DNA of 64,000 bases, taken from assembly GCA_002840245.1 (NCBI GenBank), contig PHAA01000011.1, forward strand, positions 87,749 through 151,748, read 5' to 3'. This DNA comes from Firmicutes bacterium HGW-Firmicutes-15 (GTDB lineage Bacteria > Bacillota > Syntrophomonadia > Syntrophomonadales > Syntrophomonadaceae). Within the stretch, counting starts at the first letter, position 1. Each line of letters opens with the position of its first letter. The notes beneath the pieces were generated by a model that did not search any database, had not been told where the DNA came from, and saw only the letters and a list, made by a program, of their open reading frames with translations. Below are positions 16,560 to 23,864 of the stretch, piece after piece. The translations under genes were made by a program, and so were the position numbers.

Positions 16560-17669
16560 ATGATGCAGAATAGTATACCCTTTCTGGATTTAAAAGCAGG
16601 TTATCTGGAATTAAAAGATGAGTTGAATGCGGCTTATGAGCGGGTCATGAATTCTGGGTGGTATATACTGGGTTCAGAGGTAGAGGCGTTTGAATCCGAA
16701 TTCGCCGCTTTTTGCGGTACCAGGTATTGCATTGGGGTAGGCAACGGGCTGGAGGCTCTGCATCTGATCCTGCGAGCTTATGGGATTGGACCTGGGGATG
16801 AGGTTATTGTTCCAGCCAACACTTATATTGCTACCTGGCTGGCTGTCAGCCAGTGTGGGGCACTGCCGGTACCGGTAGAACCGGTGGAGCTTAGTTATAA
16901 TATTGACCCAGCTCGGATTGAGGAGGCTATAACTCCTAGAACCAGTGCAATTATGGCTGTTCATCTCTACGGGCAGACGGCGGCCATGGATGAGATTAAT
17001 GATATCGCAGCCCGTTATAATCTGAAGGTGATTGAAGATGCCGCCCAGGGGCATGGAGCTCTTTATAAAGGACGGCGGGCCGGCAGCCTGGGAGACGCTG
17101 CCGGGTTCAGCTTTTACCCCGGCAAGAACCTGGGAGCATTTGGGGATGGCGGAGCAGTGGTGACCAGTGACGAGGAATTGTTTCATAGAATTAAGGCTCT
17201 TCGCAATTATGGTTCTCAGATAAAATATCACAACGAAGTCAAGGGCTATAATTCTCGTCTGGATGAACTTCAGGCGGCTTTTTTACGGGTAAAACTAAGG
17301 AAACTGGACGCTTGGAATCAGCAGAGAGGCAGGTTGGCACAACGCTACCTGAAGTATTTAAATCCGGATTATTATGTATTGCCGTTCGTTCCCGAATGGG
17401 CTGAGCCGGTATGGCACATTTTTATAGTTCGCAGTCCCCAGCGGGATGTGGTGATTAAACACCTGCAGGACAATGGTGTTGGATGTATGATCCATTACCC
17501 AGTTCCCCCGCATTTGCAGCCTGCATATGCAGAGTTGGAAAAGGGTATGCGCACCTATCCGATATCGGAAATTATTCATCGGGAAGTGTTCAGCCTTCCG
17601 ATGTGGCCGCAAATGACCCTGCAGGAGCAGGATCGGGCTATTGAGGTAATGAACGCTATGTCATTCTGA
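16560..17669 (+). CDS. fdtB: DegT/DnrJ/EryC1/StrS aminotransferase, FdtB-like (dTDP-3-keto-6-deoxyhexose aminotransferase)
   Basis: PLP-dependent sugar aminotransferase of 369 residues, expected to convert the 3-keto sugar made by the FdtA-like isomerase to the 3-amino sugar. Family motifs are intact: FLDLKAGY at the start, [26 protein letters not shown], Asp160 in [10 protein letters not shown] (binds the PLP ring nitrogen) and the Schiff-base Lys189 in [24 protein letters not shown] precedes two adjacent ATGs. Oddly, the final codons and the TGA stop lie inside the left inverted repeat of the GIY-YIG cassette, so the original C-terminus may have been replaced by Ser-Phe-stop. It is the last clear gene of the dTDP-sugar set. 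Confidence 0.88.
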   Translation: MMQNSIPFLDLKAGYLELKDELNAAYERVMNSGWYILGSEVEAFESEFAAFCGTRYCIGVGNGLEALHLILRAYGIGPGDEVIVPANTYIATWLAVSQCGALPVPVEPVELSYNIDPARIEEAITPRTSAIMAVHLYGQTAAMDEINDIAARYNLKVIEDAAQGHGALYKGRRAGSLGDAAGFSFYPGKNLGAFGDGGAVVTSDEELFHRIKALRNYGSQIKYHNEVKGYNSRLDELQAAFLRVKLRKLDAWNQQRGRLAQRYLKYLNPDYYVLPFVPEWAEPVWHIFIVRSPQRDVVIKHLQDNGVGCMIHYPVPPHLQPAYAELEKGMRTYPISEIIHREVFSLPMWPQMTLQEQDRAIEVMNAMSF

Positions 17670-17684
17670 GCAAAGCGAAGAATC
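17661..17684 (+). repeat. Left inverted repeat of the GIY-YIG cassette
   Basis: A 24-base sequence starting TCATTCTGAGC and ending GCGAAGAATC. It is the reverse complement of 18004-18027 at 22 of 24 positions. The TGA of the preceding aminotransferase gene lies inside it. Confidence 0.85.
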
Positions 17685-17718
17685 TAACCCATTACAGAAT
17701 AAAAAAGTGGGGATATGG

Positions 17719-17997
17719 ATGTACTATGTCTACATTTTAACAAACCAATCAAACAAGGTACTTTATACAGGCATTACGAATGATCTTGAGCGTCGGCTGT
17801 ATGAACATCAAAACAAATTAGTAAGAGGATTTACGAGTAAATACAACGTAAACAAGCTAATATATTTTGATTGTACAACTGAAGCTACAAGTGCGATTGC
17901 TAGAGAAAAACAGATTAAAGGCTGGACACGGCAAAAGAAACTAGATTTGATCAGCGAGTTAAATCCTCAATGGAGGGATCTATCCGAGGATTGGTAG
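17719..17997 (+). CDS. GIY-YIG endonuclease-like protein (UPF0213 type)
   Basis: A small single-domain protein of 92 residues from ATG 17719 (GTGGGG before it; GTG 17707 is an alternative adding four residues). The GIY-YIG motif appears as YYVYIL...LYTGIT, followed by the conserved Arg of DLERRLYEH and the Glu of AREKQIKGWTRQKK. Stand-alone members are common in bacteria and may nick or repair DNA; the function here is unknown. The gene is enclosed by inverted repeats of the TCATTCTGAGC family and followed by short tandem repeats. It has slipped between an aminotransferase and a glycan membrane-protein gene. This suggests a small mobile or repeat-associated cassette, not part of the sugar pathway. 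Confidence 0.85.
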   Translation: MYYVYILTNQSNKVLYTGITNDLERRLYEHQNKLVRGFTSKYNVNKLIYFDCTTEATSAIAREKQIKGWTRQKKLDLISELNPQWRDLSEDW

Positions 17998-18003
17998 AAA
18001 AGT

Positions 18004-18027
18004 GATTCTTCGCTACGCTCAGAATGA
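18004..18027 (-). repeat. Right inverted repeat of the GIY-YIG cassette
   Basis: GATTCTTCGCT...CAGAATGA is the near-perfect inverse of 17661-17684. Its last bases are the start of the tandem array at 18020-18086. Confidence 0.85.
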
Positions 18028-18086
18028 CACAATGTGTTCAGAATGACACAATGTGTTCAGGATGACACAATGTGTTCAGGATGACA
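18020..18086. repeat. Tandem 19-base repeat array (3.5 units)
   Basis: Three full units of CAGAATGACACAATGTGTT (18020, 18039, 18058; the third has GG for GA) and a partial fourth. ACACAATGTGT is itself palindromic. The first unit overlaps the right inverted repeat, so the array probably grew from the end of the cassette. Confidence 0.92.
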
Positions 18087-18129
18087 GTGCACTGATATTT
18101 ATGGATTACAATTCAAATATAGGAGAGTT

Positions 18130-19809
18130 ATGGATACATATAGGTCAACTAATAAATACATAATGCTGGCGGTGGCTGTGATTTTTGTATATCTTTCGCC
18201 GCTGTATATAATGGGCCAAGATGCCCATGTTTTAATTCTTGACAATGTTGATGGGGCGGTAGCTTCCCTTAAAGTCCTGGCGGAAAGCGGACAAATCTTC
18301 GGGAGCATGCACTCCACAGTTTCAGCAGTCATGAACGGTCTGCCTCGGAATACATTTAGCACTGAATTTAACCTGCAGGTTTTCTTATACTGGGCACTTC
18401 CTGCTTTTACTGCCTATGTCCTTAATCTGACCCTGGTTCACCTGATAGCCTTTCTGGGGATGTTTCTTTTATTAAAGAGATACGTTCTTCCCGAAAAAAG
18501 GAATGAAGCGATGGCGGTGGGCATAGCGCTGGCTTTTGCCTTGCTTCCTTTCTGGCCTTTTGGAGGTTTGAGTGTAGCCGGGCAGCCGCTGGTATTATAT
18601 GCCTTCATGAATATACGATCTAAAATGGATAATAAGATGGATTGGATTATTCTTGCCTTGGTTCCTTTTTACTCCAGCCTTGTTTTCAGTTTTGCTTTTT
18701 TCCTCTTTATGATGGGGCTGTGGTGGATATATGATGTTATATTTATGGGAAAGGTGAATACCCGCTTCCTGGTGGCGATATTTTTTATGGGGCTGGTATT
18801 TTTGCTGGTGGAATACCGTCTGATTTATAATACCTTTTTCGATTCCGGCTTTATATCTATTCGCAGCGAGTTTCCTTTAAGCCGTATTCCGGGTAAACGG
18901 GCGGCCCTTAATTCCAGTATTGCTAATTTCTTTTACGGGCAGTATCATGCGGCCAGTTTGCAGAGCATGGTTATTATCCCTTCGGTGGCACTGGCTCTGC
19001 TGATTGCAGGAATAAAAAGAAGAATTCCCGGCATTTTGTTAGGTTTGCTGCTTATTACCGGGATTATCTCAATATGGTATGGCTTCTGGTTCTTTGACGG
19101 GTGGATTCCTATTAAACAGCAATTCGGCTTTCTGCGGGAGTTTAATTTCAGCCGCTTTCACTGGCTGCACCCTCTCCTATGGTATCTTATTTTTGCCCTG
19201 GCCCTAAAGATTATTGCCGGGAACAACAGGCTGGGAAAAGCCCTGGTCATGATCCTGATAGTCGTGCAAATTGGTTTCCTGTTTAGTAACAACGATGAGA
19301 TTGTGGAAAGAAAGGCGGGCAGACCCAGCTATAAAGCGTTTTATGCCGAGGATTTGTTTCGGGACGTCAAGGAATACATAGGCCAGGATCAGAAGGATTA
19401 CAGGGTAGTAAGCATCGGCATTCACCCCAGTATCAGCCAGTATAATGGGTTTTATACTCTGGACGGCTATTCCAGTAATTACCCCCTGGCCTATAAGCAT
19501 GAGTTCAGGAAGATAATTGCAGAAGAACTGGATAAAAGCCCGTTTTATAGGGACTATTTTGATGCTCTGGGAGGCTCCCGCTGCTATATCTTCGTTGAAA
19601 AGTTATTTTATAACAGCATGATGGAAAAGGATGCGGGTATTAAAATTGAGAAACTGGATTTGGATACAGGACAACTAAAAAAAATGGGTGGAAAGTATGT
19701 ATTTTCCGCCCTGGAAATTCTTGATAGTAATGATAATAAATTAAAATTGCTTAAGGTTTTTGAAAATAATAATTCTGCATGGAAAATATATTTATATGAG
19801 GTTTTGTAG
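18130..19809 (+). CDS. Multispanning membrane protein, YkoS/DUF6044-like (candidate GT-C type glycosyltransferase)
   Basis: A 559-residue protein with about ten to twelve membrane segments in the first ~380 residues and a soluble C-terminal part of ~170 residues outside the membrane. The first extracytoplasmic loop has paired acidic residues (ILDNVDGAVASLKVL), the arrangement expected of GT-C enzymes that use lipid-phosphate sugars. I recall similar proteins in Bacillus (YkoS) encoded next to a GtrB-like enzyme (YkoT), which would match this context. AGGAGAG precedes the ATG. It is separated from the dTDP-sugar operon only by the GIY-YIG cassette, so it was probably once adjacent. The role as the extracytoplasmic transferase is inference, with no catalytic proof. 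Confidence 0.65.
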   Translation: MDTYRSTNKYIMLAVAVIFVYLSPLYIMGQDAHVLILDNVDGAVASLKVLAESGQIFGSMHSTVSAVMNGLPRNTFSTEFNLQVFLYWALPAFTAYVLNLTLVHLIAFLGMFLLLKRYVLPEKRNEAMAVGIALAFALLPFWPFGGLSVAGQPLVLYAFMNIRSKMDNKMDWIILALVPFYSSLVFSFAFFLFMMGLWWIYDVIFMGKVNTRFLVAIFFMGLVFLLVEYRLIYNTFFDSGFISIRSEFPLSRIPGKRAALNSSIANFFYGQYHAASLQSMVIIPSVALALLIAGIKRRIPGILLGLLLITGIISIWYGFWFFDGWIPIKQQFGFLREFNFSRFHWLHPLLWYLIFALALKIIAGNNRLGKALVMILIVVQIGFLFSNNDEIVERKAGRPSYKAFYAEDLFRDVKEYIGQDQKDYRVVSIGIHPSISQYNGFYTLDGYSSNYPLAYKHEFRKIIAEELDKSPFYRDYFDALGGSRCYIFVEKLFYNSMMEKDAGIKIEKLDLDTGQLKKMGGKYVFSALEILDSNDNKLKLLKVFENNNSAWKIYLYEVL

Positions 19810-20005
19810 AAATATAGGTACTAGCCGGGGTGTTTTCGGCTCTTGATGGTTTTCCTTTGTTGAGCCGGTTGATTCCAACTAAACCAGAAATAATTATATT
19901 TTAATCCAATATTTATGTTCTGATGATTCGTGAAAAATGCTATCATTATTTCAAAGGTGCTTTAATAGGCATTAATGTAATTGCTGAATAAGGGAGGTCT
20001 AAGCT

Positions 20006-21550
20006 ATGGATCTGAGTGGATGGAAAAGGGGAGTAGGCAGGCACATATATAAAGCCTTTGCACTGGTTATTACCCTGGCTTTGTTATGTACAGCTGTTGT
20101 GAAGCCAATACCCGTACAGGCTGCCGATGTTTATGCAATACCCGCAGGAGTAGGTAAAGACTTGCAGCCTGCACTCCAAAGTAAGATAACTAGCAGCATG
20201 GGGCTTATATTAAAGAGAGTAGAAACAGATATGACCGCTGCCATGGAACCGTTGATACCTCAGATGACATCCATGGTCAGCAGCAAAACCAGCCAGATGG
20301 GACCGAAGATAAACCAGGTAGGTATTGCTACCATAGAGCCTTCTCTTAAAGTTCATGTAGAAGAGCAGGCCCAGATTATTGCTGAGGAAGTTAACAGGAT
20401 AATCATGAGTGCAATGGCTGGGGCTGGTCCTCGGAGTGATCCAACATCATTAATCCGATCCAGTCTTTCGTCAGCTATTCCTCGTCTCAAGCAGGAGGCT
20501 CTGGTGAGGGCAGAACAAGAGCAGCTTAAGGATATGCAGGCGGTTAATCCTCAGATAGAAGCTATTGTCCAGGAAAACATGAATGTTCTAATTCCAGAGA
20601 TACAAAATATTGTTCTTCCCAAGCTAAAGGAGCAAGTGCCAGCTACCCAGAAAGCAGTAGATGCTGAAATAGATGCAATGATTGCAGAATTACAGGCAAG
20701 TCTTCCGGATGACCAAAAAAAGTTAATGGTAGAGATGCGCCCGCAATTTGAAGCCAAGACTCGCCCTCATATTTCCGAGGAGCTTTTCGATGCCGTGGCG
20801 GCTAAATTAGACCAGAAAGTTATTAGCTCTGTCGAAGCTAGTACGAAGGAGAGTATAAAAGCTATCGTTACTCCTATGAACAAGTACTGTACTGATTTTG
20901 CAGCTAGCTATGCTAAGAGCTTATTGCCACCTCAAGTAGATGAAATGGGAATTCGCGCTGAAATTGAAAAATTGATTGACGAGAGTGCATCCGAAAATGT
21001 TAATGTATTTGAGGAGCGTATAACAGCTAATAATGAGGTAATGTTCAAAAAGCAGGCAGATATAATAAACCAACAGATGCATACGTTTGTAAAGGATCAA
21101 ACCATGGCACTATTGAACGGTGGCAGTGCTGCGACTACGGTCTTGCCAGTTACCCCGGTACCCGTTGCGCCGGTTACTCCAGTTGTTCCCAACCTGGCCA
21201 ATTCAGCTAATGTAACCTTAAACGGCAGGCAATTAAGTTTTGATGTACCCCCGGTAGTGGTTGAGGGCAGAACCTTGGTGCCGCTTGCTGTCATTTTCAA
21301 CGCCCTGGGAGCTACAGTAAACTGGGATGCAAATACCCATGTTGTAACAGCCCAAAAAGGCAGTGTTGAAATTGCTTTACAAGCAGGTCAGAAGCAGGTG
21401 AGTAAAAACGGTCAGCCCATTATCCTGGATGTCCCGGCAATGATAGTCGATGGTCGTACCATGGTTCCGATAAGCTTTGTCAGTCAATCCTTCGGGGCAA
21501 CCGTGAATTGGGATGGAAACACCAGAACGGTAAGCATTGAAGCTAAGTAA
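20006..21550 (+). CDS. Exported helical protein with C-terminal copper-amine-oxidase-like stalk domain
   Basis: A 514-residue protein with a long signal peptide (residues 1-39, cleaved near VQAAD). A helix-rich section (about 45-380) full of Gln, Glu, Lys and Met has repeats such as LIPQMTSM, LIPEIQNI and VLPKLKEQVPATQ. A Pro/Val/Thr linker (TPVPVAPVTPVVP) follows. The stalk domain (about 405-514) is made of two halves, each with the G-R-T-(L/M)-V-P-(L/I) and ATVNWD motifs. GGGAGGTCT precedes the ATG. The rod-like helical part is unusual for this domain. It may be a wall-spanning stalk or spacer. No enzymatic motif is seen, and the gene stands alone between two terminator-like hairpins. Confidence 0.72.
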   Translation: MDLSGWKRGVGRHIYKAFALVITLALLCTAVVKPIPVQAADVYAIPAGVGKDLQPALQSKITSSMGLILKRVETDMTAAMEPLIPQMTSMVSSKTSQMGPKINQVGIATIEPSLKVHVEEQAQIIAEEVNRIIMSAMAGAGPRSDPTSLIRSSLSSAIPRLKQEALVRAEQEQLKDMQAVNPQIEAIVQENMNVLIPEIQNIVLPKLKEQVPATQKAVDAEIDAMIAELQASLPDDQKKLMVEMRPQFEAKTRPHISEELFDAVAAKLDQKVISSVEASTKESIKAIVTPMNKYCTDFAASYAKSLLPPQVDEMGIRAEIEKLIDESASENVNVFEERITANNEVMFKKQADIINQQMHTFVKDQTMALLNGGSAATTVLPVTPVPVAPVTPVVPNLANSANVTLNGRQLSFDVPPVVVEGRTLVPLAVIFNALGATVNWDANTHVVTAQKGSVEIALQAGQKQVSKNGQPIILDVPAMIVDGRTMVPISFVSQSFGATVNWDGNTRTVSIEAK

Positions 21551-21553
21551 ACC

Positions 21554-21673
21554 TATATGGTGCCTGTCACCCCATTTATTCACTTATTTAGTTATCAAAG
21601 CACACTCCGTTAGGAATTTAGCAGAGAGTGCTTTTGCTTTTCGATAGCTTTCGATCCAGCATCTCGACCTGGA
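21554..21673. repeat. Direct repeat A flanking the two-gene cassette (contains a terminator hairpin)
   Basis: GGTGCCTGTCACCCCA (21559-21574), then a hairpin AAAGCACACTC/GAGAGTGCTTTT. Next comes sequence that matches the 3' end of the SGNH gene at 22782 (on the minus strand it reads QVEMLDRKLS against QVETIDIGKL). The same three parts occur in the same order at 22696-22813. The hairpin also serves as terminator for the preceding gene. Confidence 0.75.
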
Positions 21674-21811
21674 TTTGGCGTTATAAAATGGCGTTATAAA
21701 GTTATTAAATAGGTTAACACCTTCCCCGTGTAGCACTTGAAATACATATGGATATGAAATATAATTGAAATTACCAAATAAATGGAATATGGATAAATGA
21801 TGGGATAATTT

Positions 21812-22321
21812 ATGAAGAAAAATGAGATATTATTATACTTTGACATAATGAATGAGAAGCTAAAAGAAAGAGATGTCTCTGCCTATGTGAATGTATATGG
21901 AGGAGCGGTCATGTGTCTGGTCTTTAATTCGCGTGACAATACTAAAGATATAGATGCCATTTTTGAGCCTGAGTCCGTTCTTAAAGAAATAGCAGTTGAC
22001 ATTGCCAATGAACATAAACTTAATAAGGATTGGTTTAATGACGAAATTAAGTTGTTCAGGCCCGAAACCACAAATAACAAGCTCTTTAAAAGCTGGAGTA
22101 ACTTAAGAATATATGTGCCAGCTCCAGAGTACATGTTTGCACTGAAGTGTTATTCAGCTCGTTTTGGAAAGTCAAAAGATCTTGAAGATATGATATATCT
22201 TGTTAAATATTTAGAAATACACAAGTTCTCACAGGCAGTTGGTGTTATAGAAAAGTTTTTTGATTTAAATCAGATAAGAGGCGAAGTCCGCGAATTTTTA
22301 TTAGAGGAGTTAGGTAATTAA
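21812..22321 (+). CDS. Nucleotidyltransferase-fold protein (DUF6036-like), candidate toxin-antitoxin or defence component
   Basis: A 169-residue protein. YVNVYGGAVMCL (Gly30-Gly31) followed by TKDIDAIF (Asp46, Asp48) is the GG...D-x-D pattern of minimal nucleotidyltransferases. The later APEYMFALKCYSAR and SKDLEDMIYLVKYL resemble the helical part of DUF6036 and AbiEii-like proteins. It is followed four bases later by a small gene of matching orientation. The pair lies between two diverged direct repeats, like a cassette. Members of this fold act as tRNA- or protein-modifying toxins or as antitoxins; which applies here is not known. The upstream region is AT-rich, with only a weak ribosome site. 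Confidence 0.72.
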   Translation: MKKNEILLYFDIMNEKLKERDVSAYVNVYGGAVMCLVFNSRDNTKDIDAIFEPESVLKEIAVDIANEHKLNKDWFNDEIKLFRPETTNNKLFKSWSNLRIYVPAPEYMFALKCYSARFGKSKDLEDMIYLVKYLEIHKFSQAVGVIEKFFDLNQIRGEVREFLLEELGN

Positions 22322-22324
22322 GGT

Positions 22325-22693
22325 ATGCAGGTAAAAGAGATTTTTAATATTTACATTGATACAGATATCGAACTGAATATTTCGAATTACCTGGATTATT
22401 TCTATTATGCAAGTCAGGATGAACGCCAGACCAGTATTAATGAGGAACCTCACAATAATAAGGATATTTCTTGCGAGAACTATGCTTACGTAGCGGCTAT
22501 GGTCGAGAAGCTTTGTACTGATTTTTCACTACAATATCCACAATGGATTTTTAAAGATAATTATTTTCTGAGCGATCCATGGTTCCCTGCTCGTATTAAA
22601 GGTAGGGCAAGGATTTACCTTATGCTTTATTCACCGATTGAGTTTTTGCGTCGCAATCTATACGTTTCTGAAAATGTGCTGGCAAGAGTTTAA
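22325..22693 (+). CDS. Small conserved partner of the nucleotidyltransferase gene, unknown function
   Basis: A 122-residue acidic protein without signal peptide or membrane segment. The C-terminal end (PWFPARIKGRARIYLMLYSPIEFLRRNLYVSENVLARV region) has the look of proteins I remember next to DUF6036-type nucleotidyltransferases: a P-W-F motif, a short helix, S-P-x-E-F-x-R-R-N and a final V-L-x-R-V. It starts four bases after the upstream stop with GAGGAG inside the preceding gene, so translation is probably coupled. The tight pairing suggests a two-component unit such as toxin with antitoxin. No catalytic motif is recognised. Confidence 0.65.
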   Translation: MQVKEIFNIYIDTDIELNISNYLDYFYYASQDERQTSINEEPHNNKDISCENYAYVAAMVEKLCTDFSLQYPQWIFKDNYFLSDPWFPARIKGRARIYLMLYSPIEFLRRNLYVSENVLARV

Positions 22694-22695
22694 GC

Positions 22696-22813
22696 TTAGG
22701 TGCCTGTCACCCCACTTATCAACTTATCAGTTAAAAAAGCACCCTATGTTATGTGTAGCAAAGGGTGCTTTTGCTTTTCTTCTATAGCTTTCCGATATCT
22801 ATAGTCTCCACCT
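22696..22813. repeat. Direct repeat B flanking the two-gene cassette (contains a bidirectional terminator hairpin)
   Basis: GGTGCCTGTCACCCCA (22699-22714), the hairpin AAAGCACCCT/AGGGTGCTTTT, then the last codons of the SGNH gene on the minus strand. Compared with repeat A, both arms of the hairpin changed together, so the fold is kept. The hairpin lies between two converging genes. Confidence 0.75.
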
Positions 22814-23861
22814 GGGTTTTTAGATCATATAGCATTGTTTCCATGTTCCAGGGTGTGACCAGGTATCTTTTGTCCTTGCGGGCTATGGAATCGATAATAA
22901 TTTCGTTGAATTCCTGGGAATGATGGGAGTAGTCTTTGTATTTATCCAGTCGGGTATTTAGACTTTTATCGCCTTGGAAATCATAAATCCTAATATTTGT
23001 ATAATTATTCAGTTGGGTGTAGATGTACCTTTTCATCTGCAGCTCGCTGTAAATAAGCTGCGGATCTTCTTCGAAAATAGAGCGATGGCGCAGTATGGAA
23101 TAGGGAGGATAGTAAATCACAAAGTTTACCTCGGGATTATCTTTTATCAGGGGCAGGATATTTTGATCAAAGCTGGCCTGCATGGCTGCAAATGAGCCAT
23201 CCATTTTATCATAGATTTTCACGCCTGTTTTTTTCTTTGTCTGTTCATCCTGCCACATTTTCATCAGGCCATCCCGGCCAAATTTCGACGAGGAATTCCA
23301 GTTATTTAGGTAATCGAGGTCAGGATTGGCAATCGGAAGCTGTTGGTAGTTATTTCTAAGGGCCATGGCGCTGCTTTTTAAGGTGGAAATTGAGAGTAAG
23401 TAGGGAAGGTCATTGTAGTCATTTTGATCATAAAGATAGTATGGAAAAGAAACATCTTCATTCGTAACTCGATCGTTAAGGCCTTTTAATGATTCATAAT
23501 CCAGACCCCAGAGGACGTTTTTAACCTTCCCTGTATTGAGGGCAAGCTGGACGATTAGATTTTCCTCACGTGTGCTAGCACCCGACATGGACAGTTTTAA
23601 GGATTTAACCCCCAGCTTTTTGTTGACATATGCTGGAACGAAGTTCTCTGTCATGGAACTGCCGATGATGATGGTGTCATAGCTATAATTTCTGACTAGT
23701 CCGGGGTTTTGATAACGCTGTTCTATGGAAAAAGCAGGTCGGTAAAGTGCTGCTTGCCTATAGAATTGCAATGGATCAACCAGGAAGTTGAGTCCTGCAA
23801 CTAGGTAAAGCAGAATGAAGGTAATGGCCAGAGACTTAAATAAAAAATTTCTATAAATCAT
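22782..23861 (-). CDS. SGNH/DltD-like membrane-anchored protein, partner of the MBOAT acyltransferase
   Basis: A 359-residue protein with one N-terminal membrane segment (about 8-28) and an extracytoplasmic domain. YDTIIIGSSMTENF (Gly67-Ser68-Ser69) looks like the nucleophile block of SGNH hydrolases such as DltD and AlgJ/AlgX. A late DYSHHSQEFNEIIID segment may supply the Asp-x-x-His part (DYSHH). It follows the MBOAT gene by three bases on the same strand. MBOAT plus SGNH pairs (AlgI/AlgJ, DltB/DltD, PatA/PatB) O-acylate polysaccharides outside the membrane. Here surface or wall glycan is the likely substrate. Its 3' end is partly duplicated at 21640-21673. The family call is by pattern and context. 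Confidence 0.78.
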   Translation of the reverse strand: MIYRNFLFKSLAITFILLYLVAGLNFLVDPLQFYRQAALYRPAFSIEQRYQNPGLVRNYSYDTIIIGSSMTENFVPAYVNKKLGVKSLKLSMSGASTREENLIVQLALNTGKVKNVLWGLDYESLKGLNDRVTNEDVSFPYYLYDQNDYNDLPYLLSISTLKSSAMALRNNYQQLPIANPDLDYLNNWNSSSKFGRDGLMKMWQDEQTKKKTGVKIYDKMDGSFAAMQASFDQNILPLIKDNPEVNFVIYYPPYSILRHRSIFEEDPQLIYSELQMKRYIYTQLNNYTNIRIYDFQGDKSLNTRLDKYKDYSHHSQEFNEIIIDSIARKDKRYLVTPWNMETMLYDLKTQVETIDIGKL

Positions 23862-23864
23862 AAA

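Noticed and set aside
18020..18086. Short regularly repeated units as a CRISPR array
   Set aside because: The 19-base units are directly adjacent with no spacers, and no cas gene is near.
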